Positions 24,252 to 32,915 of a DNA stretch of 64,000 nucleotides are shown piece after piece. Position numbers and translations under genes: made by a program. Within the stretch, counting starts at the first letter, position 1. Every line of letters starts with the position of its first letter. Origin of the DNA: Udaeobacter sp025935755 (GTDB lineage: Bacteria; Verrucomicrobiota; Verrucomicrobiia; Chthoniobacterales; UBA10450). The stretch spans positions 43,874 through 107,873 of the forward strand of contig DASUKN010000049.1 of assembly GCA_036278715.1 (NCBI GenBank), given 5' to 3'. The notes beneath the pieces are model-generated. The model ran no database searches. It saw only the letters and a list, made by a program, of their open reading frames with translations, and was not told the DNA's origin.

Positions 24252-24623
24252 GTGAGTGCGAGGCCCAAGACGAACATCCGGTTCAACGGCCGGGAGTATG
24301 CGAACGCCGATGAGATGCCCTCCGATGTCCGGGCGGCATACGATCGTGCCGTCGACGACCTGGGCGACCTTCATTCCGGTGCGCGCCTGGCAGCAAAACT
24401 GAACGCGAAGATCATCGTTAACGGCAGCGAGTTCAACAACGCCGGTGAGATGTCCGTGGACGACCGGCACTTGTACCACGAAGCGTTGGAAGCGTTGTTC
24501 ACGCCCGATCTAGCGATATCCGCCATTAATGGAACCGAAACTAATGGCCAGAAACGCTCGATTGTGGGCGCCATGAAGAAACGCCTGTCGAAAGCTGCAA
24601 GGGTTTTGCGGCTGAAGCGCTGA
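24252..24623 (+). CDS. Small protein with an internal duplication, unknown function
   Basis: 123 residues, GTG start, 23 bases after clpB. I do not recognise the family. Residues 9-37 and 54-82 are two copies of one 29-residue unit at exact offset 45: N-G-x-E-(Y/F)-x-N-A-x-E-M-x-x-D-x-R-x-x-Y-x-x-A. A shorter echo (INGTE) follows near 92-96. The unit looks like a beta hairpin followed by an amphipathic helix. The tail is basic (MKKRLSKAARVLRLKR). The position suggests co-transcription with clpB, perhaps a substrate or cofactor, but this is only inference. Coding is supported by clean repeat conservation at protein level. Confidence 0.7.
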   Translation: MSARPKTNIRFNGREYANADEMPSDVRAAYDRAVDDLGDLHSGARLAAKLNAKIIVNGSEFNNAGEMSVDDRHLYHEALEALFTPDLAISAINGTETNGQKRSIVGAMKKRLSKAARVLRLKR

Positions 24624-24645
24624 GAAGAGCAGCATGAATGGCCGG

Positions 24646-24960
24646 CTATCTTCTCGGCTCATACCGCATCGCCACCGCTCCCGAGTCGAACTCCAACCGG
24701 CTTACGAATTTCAAGTCGACGCGCTTCGTTAGCCCGGCGAACAATGTCGGCCTATGGGCCACCGGCCGGAGCTCGATCACGAACTCGTAATCATCGATCA
24801 ATCCCAACTCCCAAACGCCAGCGGAAGCTTCACGCCCCTACCAACAGTTCCTTACCCGGCTCACGCTTCAGCTCCTGAACGGCCTTCCCCAGATCCCCGT
24901 GCACGAGCTCCGCGTTCCAATCGACCCGTTTAAACGTGCTCGACACGACGTATTTCTTTG
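24646..24960 (-). pseudogene. Remnant of a dihydrofolate-reductase-family (RibD C-terminal fold) gene
   Basis: On the minus strand, three frames together spell a typical DHFR-like C-terminal half. KKYVVSSTFKRVDWNAELV and AVQELKREPGKELLVG lie in one frame, KLPLAF in the second, and GLIDDYEFVIELRPVAH, PTLFAGLTKRVDLKF and FDSGAVAMRYEPR in the third, ending at TAG. At least two frameshifts (near 24836 and 24813) break it, and the N-terminal half is missing. Dead gene. Confidence 0.8.
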
Positions 24961-25070
24961 CTGCGGTCGATCGAGTCCAGCTCGAGGTGCGGCAAGCCGT
25001 GCCGCGCAGCAACAGCTTGAGCGTAGGTGCTCTTTCTGCAGCCAGAATTACCGAACACCAGCACTTTCAT
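24960..25070 (-). pseudogene. Remnant of a P-loop kinase-like ATPase start, joined to the DHFR remnant
   Basis: ATG at 25070 reads MKVLVFGNSGCRKSTYAQAV then ARHGLPHLELDSI, the first 35 or so residues of a small AAA/adenylate-kinase-like NTPase. The Walker A lysine is kept but the preceding Gly is Arg. Similarity ends abruptly near 24962 where the DHFR remnant begins in another frame; the open frame stops at 24930. Looks like a deletion that fused two gene fragments. Confidence 0.65.
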
Positions 25071-25205
25071 TGCGCCTAACGAGAAGGAGATAAAGCCACG
25101 GCCTGGTGTTGTGGCAAATACGCTGAATGGATTTGGCGACGGGCCTGCGGCTGAGTCGTCATCAATTGAGTTTGAATTGACAGCGGAGTTTAACAGATCG
25201 AGCTG

Positions 25206-25685
25206 CTACAATTTAATCTCCCGAAGCATGACGAGGGATTCTTTGTCGCCGACCTCGCGCTCATATATCGCCCATCCGTTCTTTTCATAAACTGAAGCGG
25301 TCACAGCGAGGCAGTCGATGAAAAGGCCTTTGATGCCCGCTCGTGCAGCGATCGAAGCGGCTTCATGGAGGATCATCGAGGCAATCCCGCGGCGACGAAA
25401 GCCCGGCCTGACATAAACTGCCGCGACCCAGGGTGCATATTGGGGGCGATGAATGCAGTCGTTTTCGATGACGCAGCAACTTCCAACCGGTCGGTTACTG
25501 GCCAAAGCGATGACGCTATACGGCACAGTATCCAGTTTCGTGTGGCTGCGGAGCCAATTGAAAACAACCTCGGGCGAGTCGCATCGCTTGCTCCACCACT
25601 GTTCGTAGATCCAGCGTCCAACCGTCTCGAGGTGCTCTGGGCACTCCGATAGCTGCTTAAGCGCAACTGTCATTCCGCGGGACAT
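25206..25685 (-). CDS. GNAT family N-acetyltransferase
   Basis: 159 residues with the acetyl-CoA motif in VAAVYVRPGFRRRGIASMIL (R-R-R-G-I-A turn), a preceding strand PVGSCCVIEND and the C-terminal LFIDCLAVTASVYEKNGW. Substrate unknown. Two starts are possible: ATG 25685 or ATG 25673 (MTVALKQL); both give a complete fold. About 400 bases without a gene lie upstream, including the palindrome cluster at 25832-25860. Confidence 0.85.
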   Translation of the reverse strand: MSRGMTVALKQLSECPEHLETVGRWIYEQWWSKRCDSPEVVFNWLRSHTKLDTVPYSVIALASNRPVGSCCVIENDCIHRPQYAPWVAAVYVRPGFRRRGIASMILHEAASIAARAGIKGLFIDCLAVTASVYEKNGWAIYEREVGDKESLVMLREIKL

Positions 25686-26088
25686 TATCGCCTAACGAGA
25701 CAGAAGTGAGCTACCGCCACCGAGAGCGTGCGATGCTGGAAGTGAAAAGGTGCTAGCCATGTGAAAATGGGAGCGTACGCCGGGTCGCGGTTAACTCTTG
25801 GTCAGACGATGCGGTATTCACGAAGAAGTGCGTTCGTAAAAATTTACGAACAATCGTTCGTCTAATTCGGGGTTGGGTGAGGGCATCATGGTCATTGAAT
25901 CAAGCCATTTAGTAACATTCCGATCCAATCGCATCTTTACGCGTCTCACAAGCGTAGACCGAAATCCGCTGGGGCCACCGGGCGCGCCGTAACGTGGTTC
26001 GCTAAATCGTTAGTCGCCGAATGCCGTCACACCAGCCGAAACCAGCTTGGTTACCGCGGTCGTGCACCACATCGAGTCGCACCGACAA
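25686..26088. other. Gene-free 400-base gap
   Basis: No frame longer than noise. Holds one copy of the octamer CCTAACGA (25691) and the palindrome cluster at 25832-25860. It is upstream of the GNAT gene and downstream of the aminotransferase, both on the minus strand. I see no tRNA or other RNA fold. Confidence 0.5.
25832..25860. promoter_or_regulatory. Clustered GTTCG/CGAAC palindromes, possible operator
   Basis: GTTCGTAAA-AA-TTTACGAAC is a perfect 9-base inverted repeat (25832-25851). It overlaps CGAAC-AATC-GTTCG (25847-25860), a second perfect 5-base inverted repeat. Three alternating half sites in 29 bases suggest a dimeric regulator site. It lies 147 bases upstream of the GNAT start. 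Confidence 0.45.
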
Positions 26089-27213
26089 TCAGGCGATCAC
26101 TTGTTTGAATGCATCGATGAAGCTTTGCATCTCGCTTTTTTTGCCGATCGTTAGGCGCATGTAAGTTGGGAGGGCTGGGAACAAGCGGCCGACATGAACC
26201 TTGCGCTGTTTCATTGCCTGGATCAGCGGGGTCACCGGGCGTTTGCAATCGAACATGATGAAGTTGGCTTGGGACGGGATTTGTTTATAGCCCATCTTGT
26301 CGAGTTCTGAGGTCACAAACGCTTTCGCTTCGCGGTTCATACGCTGACCGTTTGGGACATGATCAACGTCATCAAGACTTGCGACTGCCGCAGCCAGAGC
26401 CATGCAGTTCACGCTGTCCCACATCTGATTTCGGCGGAGCCGATCGATCGCATCTTTCTGCGCAACGCAATAGCCGCAGCGCAATCCGGCCATGCCGTAA
26501 ATTTTCGAGAATGTCCGCGACACAATCAGGTTCGGATGATCTTTCACCAGCGGGATCACGCTCTCGTAATCGGGGCTATCAGCGTAATGGAAATAGGCTT
26601 CGTCCACGAGAATCGTCGTCTGCGGCGGAGTCTTCGCGATGAAATCTTGCAGATCATTCTTTGGCGTAATGCTGGCAGTCGGGTTGTTCGGGTTGCAGAC
26701 GTAAATCAGTCCCGCTTTCGCAGAGGCAAGCATCTTCGTAAGATCGTGCGCATAGGTCGGTGTGAGCGGCACCTTTACGACTTCCGCTCCTTGAGCGCTG
26801 GCGTTGTGTAGAATCGCCTCGAACGTCGGGTCGGCTACTACCAAGGACCCATTCTGAGGTCCGGTGAATGTTTCTGCGCATAATTTCAGAATCTCGCCGG
26901 AGCCGTCACCGAGCAGGATCTGATCGTGATTGATCCCGTTCAGCTTTGCCAGCTTCTCAATCAACACGTTGTCGTGTTCGTCGGGGTAACGACAGGCAAG
27001 GCCGAACGAGTCGGTCATCGCCTGCAACGCTTTTGGGGACGGGCCGTAAGGATTTTCATTCGCGCTCAATCGAACAATGCCTCCGCCCGTTGTAAGCGTA
27101 GTTCCGACCTGGGTCGGTTTTGCGAAAGAAACTTGCGGCCTAACGAGGGCCGCTGCCGCACCTGCACCGAGCAGACGCGCAAAATCGCGACGCGAAATCG
27201 GGATGGTATTCAT
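26089..27213 (-). CDS. PLP-dependent aminotransferase of the HisC type with a Tat signal
   Basis: 374 residues from ATG 27213. It opens with a twin-arginine signal (SRRDFARLLGAGAAAALV), then a fold-type I aminotransferase related to histidinol-phosphate aminotransferase. LSANENPYGPSPKAL, GDGSGEILKLC, VADPTFEAI, VCNPNNPTAS, LVDEAYFHYAD and the Schiff-base lysine in SRTFSKIYGMAGLRCGY are all present. The signal implies a periplasmic enzyme, so histidine synthesis is unlikely. A longer frame to 27465 exists but its first 84 residues look non-coding. Substrate unknown. Confidence 0.87.
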   Translation of the reverse strand: MNTIPISRRDFARLLGAGAAAALVRPQVSFAKPTQVGTTLTTGGGIVRLSANENPYGPSPKALQAMTDSFGLACRYPDEHDNVLIEKLAKLNGINHDQILLGDGSGEILKLCAETFTGPQNGSLVVADPTFEAILHNASAQGAEVVKVPLTPTYAHDLTKMLASAKAGLIYVCNPNNPTASITPKNDLQDFIAKTPPQTTILVDEAYFHYADSPDYESVIPLVKDHPNLIVSRTFSKIYGMAGLRCGYCVAQKDAIDRLRRNQMWDSVNCMALAAAVASLDDVDHVPNGQRMNREAKAFVTSELDKMGYKQIPSQANFIMFDCKRPVTPLIQAMKQRKVHVGRLFPALPTYMRLTIGKKSEMQSFIDAFKQVIA

Positions 27214-27619
27214 GAAATGATCCTTACGGCTTTTCACCGTTAAAGCCAGCCGAATTGCGATGGAGTAGCGCGCGCGTCGCGCGTGCTGGTTGAAAACCTT
27301 TGGCTTTGCTGCAGATGAGAGAACCGATTCGAAGTGGAAACGGACTGGGCAATTCGCCTCGGAGGGGGCCGTCACAAGCAACGAGGGCTTCCGAGCCGTC
27401 GTCCTTGGGTATTCGACGGCTGCCAAAGCCATCGCTCGTTGATTTTTCATCGATGTGTTCGCCATTACGAGTGCCGGCTGCGATGATTCAAACTCCGGAA
27501 TCCAACGCTCCAGGCATCCACCTGTTCATCCTGAGCGAAGCGAGGATCTCTGGATTTTGCCGTCCTTGAATTCGAGACGCGCGCTACCCGGAACGCAAGT
27601 CTGCGATTAGAATCCTGCT
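27214..27619. other. Gene-free 400-base gap with a repeat fragment
   Basis: Between divergent genes. Contains GCGCGCGTCGCGCG (about 27268) and a fragment of repeat family A (TCATCCTGAGCGAAGCGAGG, about 27525-27570). Frames reading through it show no family I recognise. Confidence 0.45.
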
Positions 27620-28417
27620 GTGATTTTTTCGCTATTGACAGAGCGCAGACGACGGCGGTTGCGGGCACGGCCGTTCCCTGACGAATGGCTGACGCTGATT
27701 CAACAACACGTTGCATTCTTCCGCCGACTATCCGCGACTGATCGCGCGGAACTCCTCGGCCACACCCAGGTATTTCTTGTCGAAAAGCGCTTCGAAGGAT
27801 GCGGCGGTTTGGCCATCACTGATGAAGTGTGTCTGACTATTGCCGCCCAGGCTTGTCTTCTATTGTTGCACCGCAGAACGGATTATTTTCCACAGCTGCT
27901 CACGATTCTCATTTATCCAACCACTTACATGGCGGAAGAAAGCAGACAGGTTGGCGAGCACCTTTGGGAAGAGGGGACAGTAAGTCGCCTCGGCGAGACG
28001 GGCCGTCGAATGGGATCATTGGTTCTGTCATGGGATGCGGTCAAACATGGAGCAGCTAATCCTTCCGACGGAAAAAACGTCGTACTTCACGAGTTTGCGC
28101 ATCAACTTGATTTCGAAAACGACGCAGCGGACGGAGTGCCCGGCTTGGCGACACGCGAACAGCAATTAGCCTGGGCCGCCGTGATGAGATCCGAATATGC
28201 GTCACTCCGCGCTGCCGACCAGAGCGGTGTTCCCACGCTGCTCGACACGTACGGAGCAACTAACCCTGCCGAGTTCTTCGCCGTTTCGGTAGAAGCATTT
28301 TTTGAGCGGCCGCGCGCGTTGCGTGCGCACCATCCAAAACTATACGCTGAGTTGCGATCGTATTTTCAACAGGATCCGGTGGAATTCTCGGCTGAAGCAG
28401 TTTTGGAATCGACCTGA
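27620..28417 (+). CDS. mtfA: MtfA-like zinc peptidase (M90 family)
   Basis: 265 residues. The zinc site is HEFAH at 157-161 within VVLHEFAHQLDFEN, with a downstream glutamate in ATNPAEFFAVSVEAFFERP. The N-terminal half has FPDEWLTLIQQHVAFFRRL, typical of the Mlc titration factor A family. In E. coli MtfA binds the repressor Mlc and is an aminopeptidase; whether an Mlc partner exists here cannot be seen. GTG start; no earlier start fits. Confidence 0.88.
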   Translation: MIFSLLTERRRRRLRARPFPDEWLTLIQQHVAFFRRLSATDRAELLGHTQVFLVEKRFEGCGGLAITDEVCLTIAAQACLLLLHRRTDYFPQLLTILIYPTTYMAEESRQVGEHLWEEGTVSRLGETGRRMGSLVLSWDAVKHGAANPSDGKNVVLHEFAHQLDFENDAADGVPGLATREQQLAWAAVMRSEYASLRAADQSGVPTLLDTYGATNPAEFFAVSVEAFFERPRALRAHHPKLYAELRSYFQQDPVEFSAEAVLEST

Positions 28418-28487
28418 TCGGTGATCAGTGATCCGTCACCGGCAAGTGAGCCGCAACAGCATCAAACTCCGTTCACCGTTCACTGAT
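28410..28487. repeat. Simple-word inverted repeat (GATCAGTGATCC / GTTCACTGATCACC)
   Basis: GATCGGTGATCAGTGATCCG followed after about 35 bases by CCGTTCACCGTTCACTGATCA. Same quasi-repeat palindromic style as 622, 8856 and 18046. It begins at the stop of the MtfA-like gene. Confidence 0.55.
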
Positions 28488-28635
28488 CACCCGCGAACCA
28501 CTGTCACTGCGGGACGTAACACAACCATCCTGTTTGTCCTGTCTGTGGGAGCATCCTTGCTTGCACGAGATGAGCAGGCTGGAAGCCTGCTCGACGGATC
28601 AGGCAGGATGCCTGAGTTACATAACGGCGCCGCAG

Positions 28636-29289
28636 CTATTGCGGCTGCGGCACGATTCGAATATATGGCTTGGGCGCTTTCCAGCCTTGCGGATAACGTT
28701 TCTTCGCCTCTTCGTCCGACACCGAACCGGAGATGATGACGTCCTCACCGGGCAACCAATTGACCGGCGTGGACACCTGGTGCTTCGCCGTCAATTGCAA
28801 TGAGTCGATCACTCGCAGCACTTCATCGAAATTCCGGCCCGTGCCCATGGGATAGACAAGGATTAGCTTTATCTTCTTGTCAGGTCCGATGACGAAAACA
28901 TTACGCACTGTCGCGTTGTCGGCTGCCTTGCGCGATTTGGCATCACCTTGCGTATCGGCTGGCAGCATCCCATAAAGTTTTGCCACATTAAAATCTGCGT
29001 CACCGATGATTGGGTAATTCGGCGCGTGACCTTGGGTTTCCTCGATGTCTTTCGCCCATCCTTCGTGATCGCCGGTGGAATCGACCGATAATCCGATGAT
29101 CTTTACGTTTCTCTTGTCGAACTGTGGTTTTATTTTCGCCATGTATCCAAGCTCTGTCGTACAGACCGGCGTAAAATCCTTCGGATGCGAAAACAAAACG
29201 GCCCATGAATCACCGATCCAATCATGGAAACGGATTCGGCCTTCAGTGGTTTGCGCTTCAAAGTCTGGCGCTGTCTCCCCAATTTTCAT
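28636..29289 (-). CDS. 1-Cys peroxiredoxin (Prx6 type)
   Basis: 217 residues, full length for the Prx6/AhpC-like 1-Cys group. It reduces peroxides in the cytoplasm. Peroxidatic cysteine in FTPVCTTELGYMAK, preceded by FSHPKDF, and the conserved arginine region ATVRNVFVIGPD. The C-terminal arm (VSTPVNWLPGEDVIISGSV) is present and no resolving cysteine is seen there. The next upstream gene on this strand is 54 bases away. Confidence 0.94.
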   Translation of the reverse strand: MKIGETAPDFEAQTTEGRIRFHDWIGDSWAVLFSHPKDFTPVCTTELGYMAKIKPQFDKRNVKIIGLSVDSTGDHEGWAKDIEETQGHAPNYPIIGDADFNVAKLYGMLPADTQGDAKSRKAADNATVRNVFVIGPDKKIKLILVYPMGTGRNFDEVLRVIDSLQLTAKHQVSTPVNWLPGEDVIISGSVSDEEAKKRYPQGWKAPKPYIRIVPQPQ

Positions 29290-29343
29290 CTTGGTTCCTC
29301 CTCGGTTATTTCGGAATCTTATTTCAGATACGAACGGTAAAAG

Positions 29344-30321
29344 TCAACCGTCGCTTTGTGAGATCAACTCGCAAAATTTCTGCAGATCGATGTTGCCGCC
29401 GGAGATGATTGCGACGATCGGACCCTTCCCGGCTTTACCGCTCAACGCAGCGGCGACGGGCATTGCACCAGCGCCCTCGGCAACAACCCTTGCTTTCTCA
29501 GCCAACAAGCGCATCGCATTTTGTGTTTGCTCCAGGGTCACAACAAAGCTCCCATCGACAATCGGTTTCATCCGTTCCCACATGCGCGGGAACATGCTTT
29601 GACCTCCTGCTCCGTCCACGAATGAAGCTTGCCAGTTTGGAAACGCCTGCGGCGACCCTTTCTCGAACGAAAGCGCAGCCGGTGCCGCGGTCTCAGGTTC
29701 AACACCGAAAATCTTTACTTCCGGTTTCACTGCTTTCATCGCGCTGGCTACGCCTGCGATGAGTCCGCCGCCACCGATACTGGCGATGACCGCGGTGACG
29801 TCCGGGACGTCTTCGAGGATTTCCAATCCCATCGTGCCGTGACCGGCAATAAAATCGTTGTCATCGAATGGATGAATGAATGTTCCGCCAACTCCGGGAA
29901 AGGATCTTTCATCGAGTGCTTTCCAGGCGACCTCGTACGGGACTGGAACGAGTGTCGCCCCGAGAGCTTTCATTCTTTCCAATTTCGACTTCGGGGCGGT
30001 TTCAACGACAACGACCGTGCACGGCACGCCTGCGGCTCTCGCCGCATAAGCAACGCCCTGACCGGCGTTGCCTGCACTGATTGTCCAGACGCCACGTTTC
30101 CGATCCGCGTCAGACAATGCGGCCACGGCATTGGCTGCGCCGCGCAACTTATATGCGTTGATTGGTTGCAGGTTTTCCAGCTTGAGACGGAGGTCTGGAA
30201 AGTCCGGTCCGAGTTCGAGACGAACCGTTGGCGTGCGAACAATCGTTTTCGCGATGCGTTCCCGCGCAGCGCGTATTTCTGAGAGTTCAATCGGTCTAAC
30301 GGGTTCCAGCGTCGTTGACAT
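29344..30321 (-). CDS. PLP-dependent threonine/serine dehydratase (fold type II)
   Basis: 325 residues. Schiff-base lysine in INAYKLRGAANAV, phosphate and substrate loop SAGNAGQGVAYAA, and the PLP phosphate cup in SIGGGGLIAG. This is the catalytic domain only, with no ACT regulatory domain, so it resembles catabolic threonine ammonia-lyase or serine racemase. A second member lies at 47442 (KIGAFKARGA, SSGNHGAAVA). The two differ in the substrate loop (AGNAG versus SGNHG), hinting at different substrates. Confidence 0.88.
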   Translation of the reverse strand: MSTTLEPVRPIELSEIRAARERIAKTIVRTPTVRLELGPDFPDLRLKLENLQPINAYKLRGAANAVAALSDADRKRGVWTISAGNAGQGVAYAARAAGVPCTVVVVETAPKSKLERMKALGATLVPVPYEVAWKALDERSFPGVGGTFIHPFDDNDFIAGHGTMGLEILEDVPDVTAVIASIGGGGLIAGVASAMKAVKPEVKIFGVEPETAAPAALSFEKGSPQAFPNWQASFVDGAGGQSMFPRMWERMKPIVDGSFVVTLEQTQNAMRLLAEKARVVAEGAGAMPVAAALSGKAGKGPIVAIISGGNIDLQKFCELISQSDG

Positions 30322-30363
30322 GCGACTAGTGTAGAGGTCACTTCAATCGCCGCAATCCAGTCT

Positions 30364-30462
30364 TGTCATGTTGAGCGTTGCCGAAAAAACGTCCGAGGTT
30401 GAAAGCCTGGCCTTGCCGACTTTCGTCCGCTGCGTCGCAGCTTCGCTCCGCTCAGAATGACA
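30364..30462. repeat. Palindromic repeat, family A
   Basis: GTCATGTTGAGCGTTGCCGA at one end, CTTCGCTCCGCTCAGAATGACA at the other. Lies between the dehydratase and dtd. Confidence 0.75.
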
Positions 30463-30510
30463 GTCGAACACGGGTGGCGACCGACTGCACGTTCGTTAGG
30501 CAATACTTGC

Positions 30511-30960
30511 TTAAAAGATCTTATCCGAATCCACCAGAATGGTTACGGGACCTTCGTTCGCTAACTCGAGGGACATCATTGCGCCGAAAACTCCTGTCGC
30601 AACCGTGATGCCCAGCGTGCGCAACGCGTCCGCGAACTCTTCGTACAGATTCTTTGCCTGTTGGCCCGGGGCCGCGGCAACAAAGCTCGGCCTGCGCTGC
30701 CCACGTGCGTCGCCATAAAGCGTAAACTGCGAGACTACAAGCGCGCTGCCTTTTACGTCCAGCAATGAGCGATTCATTTTGCGCTGGTCGTCCTCAAAGA
30801 TCCTCAGGTTGGATATTTTCTCGGCCATGCCAATCGCTACCGGCGATGTATCCTCGCGGCCGATGCCGAGCAACACGACAAGTCCACCTGCAATTTCTCC
30901 CGTCACGCTGCCGTCTACGAGCACACGCGCGCGGCTTACACGCTGGACAACAGCTCGCAT
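30511..30960 (-). CDS. dtd: D-aminoacyl-tRNA deacylase
   Basis: 149 residues, full length. Removes D-amino acids (and mischarged glycine) from tRNA. The signatures are VSQFTLYGDARGQRRPSF and the Gly-cisPro side motif NEGPVTI, with VQRVSRARVLVDG at the N terminus. No unusual substitution in either motif. Stands between repeats. Confidence 0.95.
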   Translation of the reverse strand: MRAVVQRVSRARVLVDGSVTGEIAGGLVVLLGIGREDTSPVAIGMAEKISNLRIFEDDQRKMNRSLLDVKGSALVVSQFTLYGDARGQRRPSFVAAAPGQQAKNLYEEFADALRTLGITVATGVFGAMMSLELANEGPVTILVDSDKIF

Positions 30961-31236
30961 TCTTACCTTAGAACGCTCGGCAGGGGCACTCCTTTAAAGC
31001 TAACGCTGGTCCTTCGATCCGCGGTCCATCCGTGAAACGGATACGATCTGGCCGGAAACCGTGTTCTGGAGTAGATCGGCAAAATCGCATCGCCAGGGCC
31101 TTTCCATCCGTGATGGCTTGGAGCAATCGACTACAGCTAAAGGTAATTTTATAAAATACACAAAACTGCTTGCTCGAAAAAACTTTTATGTAATCGTTTG
31201 CGCCCTTCAATCGAGGCCCCCGCCGAGCAGCAGAAA

Positions 31237-32703
31237 ATGACATCCATCTCAACTTTCCTACTTTCTCAGCGCGTTCTAAGACCAGCGACAATTGCTGCAC
31301 TGTTGTTTTTCGCAGTGGCAACTCCCAGCCGGGCGGACACGGTCACAGTAACTAACACAAACGACAGCGGCCCAGGTTCGTTGCGCCAGGCACTAGGCAT
31401 GGTAAACGACGGGGATACCATTGATTTCGCAGTCACTGGCACCATCACCCTAACAAGCGGAGAGCTGCTGGTGAACGATAACATCACCATCTCGGGGCCG
31501 GGGGCTGCCAACCTCGCAGTAAATGGTAATCTCATCAGCCGCGTATTTCACATTGGCTCAGGCAAAACTGTGATCATTTCCGGGTTAACGATCGCAAATG
31601 GGTTTATCGAGTTTGGCGACAGCGGAGGCGGCATCTACAATGATCATGCGACTCTGACGATTGACGGCTGCACCATGAGCGGCAACTCGGGAGGCAGTGG
31701 TGGCGGGGCAGTTTATAATGATGGCACGTTTGGGACTGCGACACTGAACGTGACCGGCAGCGACCTTACCGGCAATTCAGGGTTTGATGGTGGCGCCATT
31801 TTCGGCAATGGATTCTCCGGTAACACAACAATAAACGTTGACGCTACTACGATTGCGGGTAACTCCGGCCAGGAAGCGGGCGGGATCTATAGCCAAGGTG
31901 GTGGTGGGCAGACCGGTAACGCCACACTCAACATTAGTGATAGCACTTTGAGTAATAACTCTGGAGAGCTCACTGCAGGCGCTGTTTACAGCAACGGTTC
32001 TGGTTCAGGTATGGCCACATTACGGGTCAGCAACAGCACTTTCAGCGGGAACTCGGCTCCGAACCTCAACGGCGGGGCCATATACAATGATGGCTCGAAT
32101 GGAAACGCTATCGCTCAAGTTAGTAACACTACTTTTAGCGGAAACACCGCCGGCGACACTGGCGGAGGCATTTTCAATGCCGGTAGTTCCGGCATCGCAA
32201 TAGTGGAGATTGGCGACACGGTTCTGAATGCTGGAGCTGTGGGAGCTAACATTGCGAATGAGGGCGGCACTGTCACGTCACATGGTTACAACATCAGCAG
32301 CGATAACGGCGGGGGCTACCTGACCGGTCCCGGGGACCAAATCAACACGAATCCAATGCTCGGTGCGTTGCAGAACAATGGGGGGCCGACGTCCACTCAC
32401 GCGTTGTTACCAGGGAGCCCCGCCATTGATACCGGCGATCCAGGTTTTACGCCACCGCCATTGTATGACCAGCGTGGTACAGGGTATCCTCGCGTCGTCA
32501 ACGGCCGCATAGATAAAGGCTCGTTTGAAGTGCAAACCGGAGGTACGCCGACTCCGACACCAACGCCAACGGCTACCGCGACAACAACACCCAGCCCGAG
32601 CGCGACGCCTACCGCAACAAGCACGCCGAGTACAACCCCCAGAGTTACTCCGACGCCGAGGCCCCGTCCCACGCCGGCCCGTCGTCCGACGGCTTCAACG
32701 TAA
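31237..32703 (+). CDS. Secreted beta-helix protein with choice-of-anchor Q region and Thr-Pro tail
   Basis: About 488 residues from ATG 31237. N-terminal signal peptide (IAALLFFAVATPSRAD). DTVTVTNTNDSGPGSLRQAL is the typical opening of secreted polymorphic-outer-membrane-like beta-helix proteins. Rungs such as FSGNTAGDTGGGIFNAG repeat to about residue 370, then QNNGGPTSTHALLPGSPAIDTG marks the choice-of-anchor Q motif. The C terminus is a Thr-Pro-Ala linker (TPTPTPTATATTTPS) ending in RPRPTPARRPT, without an anchor domain. Related in build to the 1075-residue protein at 10570. Surface or secreted, role unknown. Confidence 0.82.
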   Translation: MTSISTFLLSQRVLRPATIAALLFFAVATPSRADTVTVTNTNDSGPGSLRQALGMVNDGDTIDFAVTGTITLTSGELLVNDNITISGPGAANLAVNGNLISRVFHIGSGKTVIISGLTIANGFIEFGDSGGGIYNDHATLTIDGCTMSGNSGGSGGGAVYNDGTFGTATLNVTGSDLTGNSGFDGGAIFGNGFSGNTTINVDATTIAGNSGQEAGGIYSQGGGGQTGNATLNISDSTLSNNSGELTAGAVYSNGSGSGMATLRVSNSTFSGNSAPNLNGGAIYNDGSNGNAIAQVSNTTFSGNTAGDTGGGIFNAGSSGIAIVEIGDTVLNAGAVGANIANEGGTVTSHGYNISSDNGGGYLTGPGDQINTNPMLGALQNNGGPTSTHALLPGSPAIDTGDPGFTPPPLYDQRGTGYPRVVNGRIDKGSFEVQTGGTPTPTPTPTATATTTPSPSATPTATSTPSTTPRVTPTPRPRPTPARRPTAST

Positions 32704-32915
32704 AGGCGCAATGATTTTCCGTCGCAAAACGTCCAGCGCCGGAGAGGAAGAAGCGTCAAATTAGGGTTGCATTGACATTCACAGACTCGCTTAGGCGCGA
32801 CTGTGCTGGGGTAACCGCAAGCAGCACCGGCTGCAGGGCGCCAGCAAGATAATGCTCCCGGAGGCTTATCTTACTCTTGCGCTTATACAGAGCGCGGAAC
32901 GGCCTGCAGCGTCCG

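Noticed and set aside
24930..25070. 46-codon frame at 25070 as a real small P-loop protein
   Set aside because: The Walker A is degenerate and the fold is cut off after one helix, so it is scored as a remnant.
25070..25082. GCCTAAC/GTTAGGC as integron attC core sites
   Set aside because: The cores do not pair at attC-like spacing and no integrase or cassette array is present.
25673..25690. GNAT start as another family A edge (GGAATGACAG)
   Set aside because: No matching family A inverted end is visible upstream, so the similarity may be chance.
25847..25860. Calling CGAACAATCGTTCG a LexA box
   Set aside because: One SOS-box position mismatches the Firmicute consensus and no SOS gene is adjacent; kept only as an unnamed palindrome.
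26089..27465. Aminotransferase starting at 27465
   Set aside because: The first 84 codons show no protein signal, and the Tat signal starts at 27213.
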